A DNA stretch of 64,000 nt from Stichopus chloronotus (GCA_021234535.1 CM037840.1:2636565-2700564), one strand, 5' to 3'. Positions 11,356 through 23,102 are shown, numbered from the stretch's first letter. Numbers and translations are program-made. Notes: generated from the letters alone by a model not told the origin.

Positions 11356-14300
11356 CTGGAAAGAAAAATTATGCATTGTAACCACAAAAGGAAACACAAA
11401 AGGCTTGTTGATCCTTTACTGATGGAATTAAGGATATAAATTTAGTGTTGTGGGAACAAGTTGACAGTTTCCACATGAATTTGTGTACTGTATTTAAATT
11501 TAGGTACCAAACGATACAAAATGATAGTTTGCTGACACCTGGTTTAAAACTTTGAGCATTAAATACCAGAGATGATATTTAAACATTTCTTATACTCTAC
11601 AAATGATTGACCTCTGGATATCTCTAGAAATTTATGAACACCAACATAAATAGTACAGATAATGGCACCTAATATAAGGCACCCACATGAGATACCATTT
11701 TTACCAGGTTTTTACCTTCACCTCCAGAGACCTAAAAGGAAGTCTTACCTGCACAGATGTCATTAGTGATTATGTCACTTAATATATTTTGAATACTTCA
11801 ATCTCATGATCACGCTTAATCGTCATAAATTAAAGTACACTTTGTTTTTGCACAGGGAGCTACATAACCCATACTTTGTCACAGAAAGAAGGTAAGAGTT
11901 GACACTTATCTACCCATTATCATCAGATGTATTAACCATACACTCTCTAGAATATAAATGCCACAAAAACATTTTTCTAGTAAAGATGAATGGGAGTTAA
12001 AAACCTGGAATTGTACTTTCGATTGGTAGACCAACTTTTTTCCACTCAACGATGAAGCACACCTTAAAGTGCACCTGAAGTATGGAATCTTAAGAAAATA
12101 GATTTTAGAGGTTGCAAAATGAATCTTATTCATGCAACTCTCATTGTGACAGTTTGTTCCATTGCCGAGACATTAGATGTTGAAATTTATTCTTTGTAAT
12201 CCAAACAGTCCATTGCATACTGTTTCGTGTCATTCTTGTCGTACAACTCACATTACCTGCTTTGTTTCCTTTTGAAATTAAAAATGTTTATATGTTATGA
12301 CCTCGCAACAGTAAACACATAGTCACATATTGGAACAAGGTGCTCTACCGTTAGGAAAAAAAGAAGGACGCAGAAAGACTGCAATTTGAGTAGTTCAAGA
12401 ATGATGTCACAAGTCATTGAACAATCTACCATTTAAAACTGAGTGAATAAACCTCAACGTATAACTCAGCTCAGAAATGTCCTGTTGAGATGGAAGTTAG
12501 GCTATTTGAATTTGTTTTCAGACTTTGAATACAATGTTTTTGAAATGACTTTAGGTACACTTTAACTGCATTCATCCATGTAAGCTCATCAAAGACAAAC
12601 ATAACGAAGTATAGTTAAAGAAAATGTTTTACACTTACCAGATACTCTTGAACCAACAAAGCACTGTCTTCATTCAGATATGTACAGAGGCTCAAAAGGA
12701 CTACCTCTCTTCGAGTGTCTACAGGTATGTTAACATTCTGATTCTGTTGAACAAAAGGGGGACATTTTTAGCATCTTTTAACAAATAAACAGAAGAATGA
12801 ATTAAAGGCCCATGCTCACTCCTTCTGTGGCATCCAATATTCAACAATTTAAATTTTCAGCTCGTATATGCATTGAACCAGTGCATGGACAAACATGTAC
12901 AGCAGGGTGCCATACCTTATCATCTGATGCAAGAGATGCAGCCAGGATATGGTGTTTTATTAATAGAGACAGAGACGCAGATGCGGTTTTAGGTGAGGGG
13001 GGCCTTAGGGGCTAACCCCCCCCCCCCCCATGTCCAAAGATTGTGTATTATCTTCACACTAACTGCCCAATACATTTGTGTACATTTTGGTTCAGTGGAT
13101 TTAATTTCTCATATGTGTCATGCATGACAGGTATATGATCACGTTTCTTGTATCCCACGTACGCACACCGTTGTTTTGACTGCGTGTAGTGCAACAGCAA
13201 CGCTTCACCTTAGTTCTGTAGGCACAGTGCAGGAGCCTGAGCTACTAGCTTAGCAAACTGCATTCCCAGATTCCATTCTTGTCCCCACATGCAAATTCAA
13301 AGCAGATAATATTTAGTGATTCCCACTTCGTCCTTCTGTTGAATGAATCATGGCAATCTGAGACCAAAGGCAAAACCAACAGAGAAAGAGAATGGCCGAT
13401 GATTTTACATCAGGTGTGGTTTAAAGGGTATAGCTTTGGAGCCCCTGTTTGTTCAAAGGGGGACCCCCTGCTCACTCTGACGGTACAATTTTTCAAAGGT
13501 TAACTCTGGTCTGTTCCTTGTTACACTGCATGTCACAAAATGAACCAGAATATACCCATCCTCAAACTTCATCTTTCACCCAGAGAGGTGCTAAAACCAC
13601 TGAGCTTCCGGGGACTTTGCCCCTTGGACCCCAACCACTTATTCTTACCTCCTGTCTTGAATTTCCTAGACCCAAATGTCTTCTCCTTTACACCAGACCA
13701 TTTTCGTAGCCAGAGGGACCAGGGAGGCCATGCCCACCCAATTCAGCTCAAAAAATGCGACATGTATTTTTTTTTGTTATGGAGCAAAACAATTGAATAC
13801 AAATAATGCTAAATGTTGCACCAGATTGCATCTGAGGGTATACTTAAATACTCAATAAATTTTAAGTGCCCCCCTAGATCCCTGCCCCAAGCCAGTGATC
13901 AGGCCCTGCAGTTAGCTCCCCCTCCAAACAAAAATCCTGGCTGGGCCAGCAGAACAGACCCCCTGCTGTAAATCCTGGACACGTGCCTGCCTTCCATTTC
14001 AAGATCCCCAAAACCCCCATTTAAAACTCTCGGTCTAGAACCGCGCCTGCAGAGGAGTCTGAATTACTTGTAATATTTTATTATTGGAAGCGTAAAACAT
14101 GACAGGTTAAGTATATAAATTAGGACAACAGGTACTCTGCATATCAAACCACTTTAAGCATGTGTATGGTACAACAGGGTTTCCATCAGAGGGGGAAAGG
14201 AGGGGATTTATCACCCCCCTTCCAGAAGGTGGGTAAAAATCCCCCCCCCCCCCTTTTTCCATGAAAAAGAGGACATACTTGCAGCAATGTTTGAACTTAC

Positions 14301-16588
14301 ATAAATAATTGGCCTTTAAAACCCTTTCAAATTGCACCTTACCTTGAAGGAAGCTTTTGTCCCCCTGAACCCACTCGTAACTTTAGCCTAGGACAGCATC
14401 CTAATTTTGACTTGGGGTTTAGCAGTATTAAATCCCCCCTTGTGTTTCTGGCAGAATCCCTGGGTACAAGTACTGTATGTCTTAGCAAGTTAGCAGTGCA
14501 TATCACTCTCACAATAAAAACAAAAGAATAATCAATAAACTGGGGTTATTTCACATGTGCTTGCTTTAATTTCTTTTTGGGTTGAAAATGTGACAACTAA
14601 CTGCTAAGATCTTCAGCACCCTAAAATTGGATTTCAATGCAAGTTTCACCAGAAACCAACAATAAATAGATCTACAGAACCACTCTAACATATCAAAATT
14701 TTAGTCAAGTTAAGGCCCTTCTTTTAGGGTAAAAAGTGGCAACTGGTAAATGTAGTACCAGTTTAAAGGGGAGAAATCTCCCTTGTCTTAAATTTTAGGT
14801 GGATATTAGATGCGATACCACTTGCTAGGTGCATAGGCTAAATTGCATGGAGAACGAGTACGTGTACAGTACCTCATCTAACACTTTCATCACTCTCTTG
14901 ATCTTTTGGCCTTGCGCTCCTCCTTTTGCCCTCATCAAGGTCAGAAGCTTCCCAGTGTGCCGGTCAAGCTCTGCCATAAAGGATGAAATCAGAGGCCTGG
15001 TTGTTATCCTCATGAACTCTGCTCCAATGTGGTAACCACAAAAAAGATTAAAAGTTAGTTTCTGTTTATCTTTTATTACCAGGGGGAGGAAAGTAGTGAC
15101 CAAGCATGTCTCCTGTTGAGTTGAGCTGGTGAAACCAGGGAGTTGCAACTCCCTGGTGAAACCAAGTTACGGTACAAAGCCCTCCCTTTGAAAGTCTCCG
15201 CTGCCACTTCATAACGGCTGTTTCGTATTTATTCATTCACTTGGAACCAGTAGTTAGTTGCAATGCAGCTTTGCAGTGTTGCAGCTTTAATGGAAAATGG
15301 GTTAGGTTGACTATTTTGGCATAATTCACAGAATGAGTGGAATCTCTGAGATTATGTCTAGATTTCATTAAAATTCCAATCACAAAGTACAGCATAAAGT
15401 GATTCACTTCAGCATGTCAGATTTTTCAGAGCACTAATTAATTTGCAACTAGTATATATGGTCCCCTTTCTGAAATATACCTTCACCCCAATAATTATCA
15501 TCCGTAGGGGATTTTAGACATGCCAGATCAGTGAAAAGCATATTTTACAGGCACACTTGACTCTTACTTGCTGTTCAGTGAAAAGAGCTGGCCACCGGTC
15601 TTTGAAGTCATTAGCCATTGGTTTTTCATAGACAACTTCCTTACTTCTCTGAGCAAATGTCTTGGCCATCTTGCTGTTTATTGTTGCTTCGTTGTTCCTC
15701 TTATTCACCTCACTCAAGAGGGCAATTCTTTCAGCTTCCATAGTTGTTTCTGTTTCATTATGAGGAAAGTCAGGGAGATAGTTTACTTCAGCCTTCCTTG
15801 GTTTTTTTTATGTTTTGGGCAGGAAATCTATCACTTTGTTTTCGCTTCAGTGAATTTACACAGATTTCTTGACATCCTGCATTACGAAGTTTGGTGCGAA
15901 AGTTTCCCATCTTAAACTTCAGACTGATTTTCCAGCCATAGCATCCAGGGAAGGAACCTGGTTCTTGGAGACATGGACGTTTTTTGATGAGTGACTCAGC
16001 AACTGATGAGAAATGTTGGTCAGTTGGATAAGCCTTGTATCTGAAGATCTCTTCAGCTAATTTTTCGAGTATGTCTGATTTTATTGATGCAGTATCCATG
16101 AGTGCACCATCCTTTTGATAGTTTACATTCCCTTGAGCAAGTTTTGTTTCGGTGGTGTACGAGAAGCGAGGGACAGGAAACTTATCTGGCCATGGCTGAT
16201 GTTCTGGAGGGCTATCAATTATTATAGTATCCTCTGAGGAATTGTCTGACAGTTCAGATATTACCGAAGTGTTCAACGAACTACATGATGGTGTATCTCC
16301 ATCGTCGTTCTCTTCTTGACTGCTGACTGGTGATGTATAGACTACCTTCACAGTGTCTTTATCCTTTATCTCTGTGATGAGGTTCAAATTAACAAACTGG
16401 TTGTTAAAGTCAGGGTCCATGTACTGAAGCTTCAGTTCTCCACAGAGATGAAATTGATCCCTGATCCTTTCTACAAGTCCAAATATGTTGTCAGGTAAAC
16501 CAGTATCAAACACAATCTTGCGAATATCATCATCTGCAATGACAACACGTAGCTTAACACTTCCCTGATCCATATTTGAATTGGCCTT
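11037..16588 (-). CDS. PB1-domain SAMD3-like gene, four coding exons, frame broken twice
   Basis: This gene-level entry covers coding exons at 16588-15568, about 15016-14873, 12743-12639 and 11355-11037 on the minus strand. The product starts with a PB1 protein-interaction domain and continues into a long conserved region that I recognise from many fish and invertebrate proteins, often named sterile alpha motif domain-containing protein 3-like. Its landmarks are WPDKFPVPRF, KFKMGNFRTKLRNAGC, WPALFTEQQ, EFMRITTRPL, LCTYLNED and GIFTIRHEG..LDG. No SAM domain is visible. Its biochemical function is unknown to me. It lies 0.8 kb downstream of the C2H2 transposase-like gene in the same orientation, so it may be the second gene of a mobile element. 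Two frame breaks (the A8 run at 15802-15809 and between 11309 and 11333) mean this copy is decayed or the assembly has errors. Confidence 0.7.
12639..12743 (-). CDS. PB1 gene, third coding exon
   Basis: Short exon of exactly 35 codons between the acceptor ttttgttcaacag and the donor CTG|gtaagtgt, in phase 0 at both ends. It encodes NQNVNIPVDTRREVVLLSL then CTYLNEDSALLVQEYL. The CTYLNED..L..EYL stretch matches the family position just before the GI(F/Y) C-terminal exon. Good splice sites on both sides and a continuous frame make it convincing despite its size. Confidence 0.75.
13015..13030 (+). repeat. Poly-C tract
   Basis: A run of about 14 C in an intron of the PB1 gene. A second C run lies at about 14240-14255. 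Both are error-prone in sequencing. Confidence 0.6.
13530..13870 (+). repeat. Dispersed repeat fragment with GC-rich imperfect palindrome
   Basis: Contains CTGAGCTTCCGGGGACTTTG followed by CCCCTTGGACCCC, a GGGG..CCCC-type foldback that I recall from interspersed repeats of marine invertebrates. A TTGCACCAGATTGCATCTGA block at about 13815 resembles the ATGCACCAAATTGCAT block at about 24160. The overlapping open frames here have repeat-like composition and are not genes. It lies inside an intron of the PB1 gene. Confidence 0.45.
14873..15016 (-). CDS. PB1 gene, second coding exon
   Basis: Encodes FMRITTRPLISSFMAELD, then RHTGKLLTLMRAKGGAQGQK and IKRVMKVLDE (48 codons, phase 0). The donor is GATGAG|gtactg. 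The acceptor is less certain. Family members have a few residues between FTEQQ and EFMRI, and the sequence before the exon reads HIGAE in frame but offers no better AG, so the true start could be up to about 15 bases earlier or the site may be mutated. Basic residues in the second half suggest a helical segment. Confidence 0.7.
15134..15157. repeat. Perfect 24-bp palindrome
   Basis: The half-site ACCAGGGAGTTG is followed directly by its exact reverse complement. It is flanked by direct repeats of TGGTGAAACCA. It lies in the intron between the first and second coding exons of the PB1 gene and could form a cruciform or bind a dimeric protein. Function is unknown. Confidence 0.8.
15568..16588 (-). 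CDS. PB1 gene, first coding exon (PB1 domain plus conserved WPDKFP region)
   Basis: The acceptor tgtttcag precedes 15 non-coding bases and then ATG at 16573 (MDQGSVKLRV). A longer reading from 16597 would cross the acceptor, so the ATG at 16573 is preferred. Residues 5-80 form a PB1 fold: VKLRVVIADDDIRKIVF holds the basic first strand, and LQYMDPDFNNQFVNL is the acidic OPCA loop. A Ser/Asp/Glu-rich linker follows, then WPDKFPVPRFSYTTE and KFKMGNFRTKLRNAGC. At 15802-15809 a run of eight A (on the coding strand) throws the frame into a stop at 15788. The next frame continues with VNYLPDFP, MEAERIALL and FKDRWPALFTEQQ up to the donor CAA|gtaagag. One A fewer would keep the frame open, and the protein context fits that. 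Confidence 0.75.
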
Positions 16589-17356
16589 CTGAAACATGAG
16601 ACAAAGTATTTTGATATGATAAATTTCACATCAACAATTGAAGTAGTGTACAAATATATAAAGTTGCTCACCCACAGGTGTAGTATTTTATTTATTTTTA
16701 TGACTGGCAATATTATGGCCCCGGTTGAAATCTTGTACCTAGACCTCTTTGAAAAATAGACAATAGATGCCATTACATTCCCTCCTTAATCCCCTTAATA
16801 GTCTTTCCTATTGGCAAAAGAAGAGTGGGTGTTTGTTCTCCATCCATAATAGATCCCTGCTCCTACTGAAACAAAAATCACCTGGACCATGCATTCCCTC
16901 TAGCTACAGAAACAAGCACTGATTTGAAATTGCTTAATCCCATATTAATCCAATAGTGTATATAAGCATCAGTGTTAGTGAGTCAGTGAAATGAATGAGA
17001 AAAAGAATTACAAAGGAATTATTTCCTAGTGTCTTGTGTAGAGCTGAGCACAACTAAATGGGCTATGTTTATATTTTTCATTAAAAAATAGAAAAGGGGG
17101 ATTTTGAGAACAGCTGCGGGAATCTCGCAATGATCCTGGACCTTAATGCGAACACTGATGAACATATACACTAGCATGTAGGACGTACCAGGTATGTGTG
17201 CTACATTTATGAGCACATCTTAGCAGCAATGGTGAAATATTTACAACTGAGTATTTGTAATTAAATATTTCTTTAAGAAAACATTGGACAGCAGAAAACA
17301 GAGTAATGCATTTAGAGATTAAAAAAAGAAAAGAAAGGGCTCATAAAGTAATACCT

Positions 17357-20047
17357 TCAGGTTGACACATATCTTTTCAAAGTCACCATACGTTTTCCAT
17401 GTACCATGTATGCAGCTAATGGATAGTAGCCAGCCAATTCATTGTGCTCTACAATGACAAGTTCTGTTTGGCATGAAGCCAGTTCATAAGATCTGAGGTG
17501 CTCCATGTACCATGATTTCCACTTTTTGACAATGAAGTTCAAGCAGTTTTGCTGTACTAACATTTGGACAATTTCAACAAAATTTGGGAGTCCACTTGTG
17601 GATCCCACAGTAAGAATCATGCCCACAGCATAGTTTGTTCAATAGAAAGATGCACGTTGTGTCAAATGTACGTTATCAATGTTTGCATGTTTTCTCTTAA
17701 TAGCCACTTGTAGTTCATCTTTTACCAGATCTAGTGGAAGGGTAGACGCATGACCTACTTCTATAGCAGGTTTAAGAATACTAGATGAATTGAAATGGTA
17801 TGCCATCATTAGCTGATGTTTTGTGGCCAAAGTTAACAAGATATTTCTAAAACAGTTAGTGTAGCGTGTTACCTGTTTAAAAAAACTGTGTTTTCCTTCA
17901 AAACGCATTGTCCACAGTGCAATTAAGGCCCAAAGCAATGGATCAGTTCAGGATAATGTTCTAAGAAGTGATACTTAGGTATCATAGCAACATCTGGGAG
18001 AACAAGCTGAAACTGCTGTCTATGATGAGAAATTTTGAAGTCAAGGTAGGAGGCAGTTTCTTCAGTATGACTCGATGCCATTACAAGTTCCACTATATCT
18101 TTGAGATCCAACAGAAGTTCCCATACTGGTTCATGGTGAGGTATCTTGGACCCTATTATAAATGGTAGTAATCTTAACAGAGTCCAGTTTTCATGAGCAT
18201 TACCACCAATTGAAGTTGAAAATTTTTCATTTATTGGTTGTGGTCTATCTGCTTTATCAGACCATTTCAATGGAAACTGTTTGAATGATTCGTTCACATA
18301 TTTTAGTGTTAGATATTTCTTTGAAATTAGCTTACTTAGGCATAATGCAACTTCAAATGGTACAATTCCTTCCAACAAATCATGCAAAGCATCTGGAGGA
18401 TATCCAGTTAAAACATGAAAATACTGCAGTTTATCAGTGAGAGGGCAACTTCTTTTTACTCCACAGCAGTTATTCAAAGAAGGATCTTCTTGGACAGTCT
18501 GAAGATGCTTAATATGTTCCTCTTTGGTTCTCAGTTTAAATGCCCCAGATCGTACTTCCTTTGTCTGAAAGTCAGAACGTCTACCTGTGCAAAATCTACA
18601 TATATGATGCCCTGAGAAGCTTTCAACAAAGCCTCCTAGACTGTGGGCACCTAGGATATCGGCTGCAACACAGTGCACTGTGCCTTGCACTGCTGTCCCC
18701 AATTTTACAATAAAAACACCTTGACTTTCAAGTGTCACAAGGTCCTTTAGCAAAGGTTCTAAAATTTTATTGTACCCATATTCTTTAACATGAACAGACT
18801 TACACAATAGAGCTAGATTAATGTTTGTCAATGAAGATCTGAACTTTGAATCCAAATTAGACAGAACCCAGTAAACAGCACACACTTTGTGCTTCTTTTT
18901 TGAGGTGCCAAGTGGATTACATATTTCAAAATCATCAATATAGAGACCAATTGAAATTCGCAATGTGTCAGCTGACAGAAAATTATTTTCCTTGAAGAAC
19001 AACCCATCACGGTATGTTCGATATTTTTGATAGCCAACATCCTGATTTTTTTCACTTGTGTCCATGGTAAGATCAAGAATCTCATTTAAACCCAGAAGTT
19101 GTTGTAAGGATTGCAAGATGGGAATGTATTGGTAAGTATGATTTTTACCTGCATTGAGAACAAATTCCACTGGTTCAACAACTTTGAATATTTTTTTGAA
19201 ATACTGTCTTCGCTTATAGGCACTTCCAAGAGGACCATTCTTTGCAACTGCTAAACTAATATGGCTCACGTGGTTAGCACATTCTGCAATTTCTTCCAGG
19301 ATGCTTTGATCAACGTTCATGTTATGTTTACTTAAAACTGTTTTGAAAGTGCTCAGAGCAATGGTAGTAGAGACTGAAGAGAGCAGGTACTCTAACTCAC
19401 TGACTAGCTCATCTATTGCAGGAACAGATACATGAAGAACACTTTCCAATTTCAGCAAAAGAGATGCAAATGAATTAGCTACACCATCCTCTTGACCCTG
19501 CAAGCTCTCTGAGTCTGGAGTCTCATTTATATTACAACCCTCTACATTGTCTTCACTTAGCATATCTAATTCCTGAATATCTTGTGTTGTCTGGATGGTG
19601 TGCTGTGTGTTGGTTACTAAACATGGTTTGAAATTTTTGGCTGTATGTGAAGAATGCTTTCTACTCTTATGACACCTAAAAGTTCCATAAACATTTGACT
19701 GAAATGTGCATCCTTCAAAATAACAGCTAACCATTTCATGATTTTTTAGATGGCTATGCACATGCTCCAAGAAACTTTTCTCTGTGACCAAATCATTCTG
19801 CCCACACACTTGACATTTAAATTTTTTCAACTCTCTTGTATTTTGATGGCTTGACCTTTCTAATACATGGTATCTTGATAAGTGAGTATGTAATGCCACA
19901 GTGGTTTTAAAAGTACATGGGCAATCATTGTGCAAACATGGTAATGGATTATGACGACTGTAATGTCCATGGTTTAGCTTATAGTGCTTCAACAGATCTA
20001 GTCTTCTCTGTGTGTGGTATCTACAGTTCTTACACTGCCACATCATT
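17357..20047 (-). pseudogene. C2H2 zinc-finger transposase-like gene, frameshifted and with an in-frame stop
   Basis: A main frame of 707 codons (20046-17923) is followed by continuation segments at 17938-17642 and 17638-17357, about 895 codons in all. The acceptor tcatcctcag lies one base before ATGATG, so there is an untranslated upstream exon. Zinc fingers: C5/C8/H21/H26, C37/C42/H55/H60, C78/C81/H95/H99 and C108/C113/H126/H131. The core has LYIDDFEICNPLG (D371, D372), GHHICRFCTGRR, DALHDLLEGI (D552, H555) and, beyond the frame break, LWTMRFEGKHSFFK with a candidate glutamate. The D..D..E spacing and the D-x-x-H motif recall CACTA/EnSpm-type (CMC) transposases; this is inference. Breaks: a one-base shift at 17923-17928, just before the catalytic-like glutamate, and TGA at 17641-17639. 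The conserved C-terminus ends KRYVST. Confidence 0.75.
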
Positions 20048-21865
20048 CTGAGGATGAAATGATATCATATTAAACATTTCCAGCTGTAACTTTCATGTTG
20101 AATTGAAGTTCTGATATCACTCTTGAAGTCAGACACACCTGAAATTAAAACTCCCTACACTTTAATTGGCCTACTCAAAACACAAATTTGTCTGTGAAGT
20201 TTAAAGGTCTCAAAATTTGCTTCCAATTCAACATTACAATTGGCTCTCAACTTACTAGCCTGATTTGCATTTTGCGAAGCAAAGACAGGGTGATTTACAA
20301 AGGGATGCCAACTTCCTTTTTGCCAAAATGGTGGCACTGTACTGTACATTCTAGTGTATATTATTTTAATTAACTCAACAAAATACTGCCATATATATCA
20401 CTGTTACCTTACACAAACTTGAATGTATGACTCAATCCAAACCCAATGGAGTTGCTGGAATCTATATGCCACTCTATCAAAGACAAGTTTTAGATCTAAA
20501 GCCATGAGTAGAGAAAACAAGTCACATGTACAGTACCCCATCCCTAATTCTCATCCTACTAAAGGCATTCATATCATTTTTACAAGAAAATAGGCACAAA
20601 ATCCTACATGTAAGTTAATACAAACACAATAATTTTTCCGGATTGGGGCATAACATGCACCTCCATGGCTCCTTCGACAACAACTCTTACTCTGCAAGGT
20701 ATGTTATCAGCTAATTTGGCTATGAAATGTGTAGCTTTTGCTGGGGGTCAGTGAACAATTGGTAGTGTACAGTGTAAGTTGAATAAAGAAGTCACAGGCA
20801 TTGCTGGTCAGTCAATATTTTACTCTTAAATCAAGCCGTGACTTTTGAGGAAATTTCATGACCCAGGCCTCAAAAATACTAAGTCCATGAAAATGATGAA
20901 ATTGTGAAGCAGTTAGTAAGAGTGTTATCGTGAAGAATGCAAACATAAATTCATGGTTTAAATCAGTGATGCACATTAATAACATTGTGGTAAGCCTGTA
21001 TTGTGTGTGAAAATTTTTCAATGTTTCAGAGCATAAACAAGGCATTACTCCAGTAAGGAGTTGTGATCTACAATTCTTAGTGTATCATTTACTTATTCCC
21101 ACCGTTTTCCCATTGAGGGATGGATATAAATCAAATAATGGACCCTAATGCCTAAGACCAAGTAAAATCAGGATGCAAAGGCACTTTGGTTCCTTGTGTT
21201 AAGATGCTTTAACTGTAAAGTGAAATAGGTTGTTTAGACTATATCAACAAGGCATACAAAGTCTAACCTCAACCTTTGTTAAACCATTCACTGTCATCAA
21301 TAAACAACTGCAAAATCTTCATCCCCTTGAGCAACAAATGAAGCTTCTATCTGTAAGAAACTTATTTCTTGAAAAGAAGGCCACATTCTTCTTTTTTGTG
21401 AATAATCTATGCTTCTATATCCATAAACATTGGTTTTAAAAATACAGTTGTTTCCTGTAAAACAAACACCTTGTATCCCTTTAAACCCAGTGTGGGATAA
21501 GGAGGTCAGAAATTGTGGGCAGTGGTAAAAACCAAGGTCATTTAGCAGCCTTCCTATCATATAGCGACATTTGCTGATACAGTACCTATTTTTTTTTTGA
21601 GGGGGATGATCAATTAAGATTACCAGTCCCCTGATGATGTGGATGGAAATTCCCATTTACTAAAAGTACAGCACAATAGCACTGTGTGGACCTCAGATTA
21701 CCTTTGGCCCGCATCAAAACCAAAACCAATAATAACATTTAGATACTCCATGTAACAAGAGGGCTCTTTCCCTCAATATGGTGAATCTACGAACCAAGTT
21801 TGAGAACTTTTTTTTTTATTTTTCATGTATAAAAATATAAATAAATAGTATAACTTACGTGCAGA
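20048..21865. other. No gene recognised; upstream flank of the transposase-like gene
   Basis: AT-rich sequence, presumably containing the 5' intron of the transposase-like gene. Short open frames lack recognisable domains. No terminal inverted repeat or CACTA end was seen. Confidence 0.35.
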
Positions 21866-22032
21866 AGAATTTTGGGATCGCGCAAATTAACTCCGCGAGC
21901 CACTCGTGTTCACTGGCAGTGTCTCCGAGTTGAGCCTATTCGAAATGAGCATGATAGTAAACATAAAAGGCCTACAGAACCTGCATACTGCAGTTGCTGT
22001 GCTGCAGAAAGTGCCATTCAGGATTCATCGGT
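21866..22032 (+). CDS. Possible coding fragment, cysteine-containing
   Basis: After acceptor-like acttacgtgcag, a plus-strand frame reads RVHWQCLRVEPIRNEHDSKH, then KRPTEPAYCSCCAAESAIQD, and meets a weak donor-like GTAAAA in an A-rich run. The composition looks more protein-like than its surroundings. I do not recognise a family, and the C-S-C-C cluster is the only notable motif. It could equally be chance. Confidence 0.25.
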
Positions 22033-22896
22033 AAAAAAAAAAAAGGGGGGCCCTCATGCTCAATTTTTCTCAAAAGTTAGGACGAGAAACTATTTTTTTT
22101 TTTTACTTGGCCTAAAACTTCATCTCTGTCTACATAGGCCCAGTGCTGTACTAGCCTTTACCATAGACATACGTGGATAATCTTAGTACCTCTTTACAAA
22201 TCTTAAAAAAAAGGCCAGCACACTCAAAAGTTCTGAAAAGGTAGGACGAGAAACTTGTTTTTTAACTAGTCCTTCAGTTATGCCAAGGTCCTTGAGTGAT
22301 AGCCTCCTTGCTTTTTTTACTCTTTTTATCAGGTGATGCCATTTTTGTTGAATTCCTTACTTTTGCTGCATAACACTTTCTTTATTCAGTAGGGCCTAGT
22401 GATGTTCAGAAACATCATACAAATACTTGCTGGTCCAGTGTAGGCCTAAGCCAGTAAGAGAAATGGTAGGGGAATTACAAGGTTTTGATGATTTCTCCAA
22501 ATACAAGGTAAAAGCACTAGTACTCCTTTCATAACTGCATATTCACAGTTCGTATATATTGCACCGATACGACGACAAGGTAGGAACCCGTAAATTATGT
22601 TGATAACATTATATGGAACTTTGCCTCACTCTAAAACTTAGGCTCGCCTTTGAAAATGGCTACACTCGCCTGTTAGACTTTTAGCCTAACGTTACTTAGA
22701 GTTAAACACGACACTGTCAGTAAAAGCCCAGCCTAGTGCCTAAGCCTGCATAATAAATGCTCAACGAACTTTTCAAAAACACAATTCATTTTCATTCGGA
22801 AAATGCGAGACCAGAAATAGTCTATCACACATGGTTTCTTAATGATTGATTTAATATAGAATACAAAAATAATGCATAGATGACTCAGATTCTTAC
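22033..22896. other. No gene recognised
   Basis: A/T-rich sequence with A and T homopolymers. Two diverged copies of a segment with ggacgagaaacT..TTTTT occur at about 22080 and 22245. Nothing else is supported. Confidence 0.35.
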
Positions 22897-23100
22897 CGAT
22901 TTTTGATGTGGAGAGGTGGGGTTGGTCTTCGAGGAATCACGGAAGTCTGATTCTCTGTCACGTATTGCATGCATGCTCTGCACATGCGTTGCACTGTAGT
23001 GTTCATATGCAGCTCTAGCTGCTAGCAGCTGCATGCATGATATCATTATGAGAATTGCTGGCGCGTGGGGAATAATGGCGCGTTTCAACTTACGTACAAA
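22897..23100 (-). other. Candidate 5' untranslated exon for the two minus-strand genes
   Basis: A minus-strand segment ends at a consensus donor, AAATCG|gtaagaat, at 22897. It lies in a locally less AT-rich, CpG-containing stretch. Both downstream minus-strand genes need an upstream non-coding exon, because each has an acceptor 1 or 15 bases before its ATG. This segment is a possible source, but nothing proves the link. Confidence 0.25.
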
Positions 23101-23102
23101 CA

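Noticed and set aside
13449..13858. Several overlapping plus-strand open frames of 60-88 codons
   Set aside because: They coincide with a GC-rich dispersed repeat fragment and do not share a conserved frame or splice sites.
14107..14337. Glycine-rich open frame on the minus strand
   Set aside because: Caused by the poly-C tract; no protein-like content around it.
17923..17930. Programmed -1 frameshifting in the transposase-like gene
   Set aside because: No X-XXY-YYZ slippery heptamer in the zero frame at the junction; mutation or assembly error is simpler.
17357..20047. CACTA/TAGTG terminal repeats around the transposase-like gene
   Set aside because: I looked for matching ends on both sides and found none that I could support, so element boundaries are left open.
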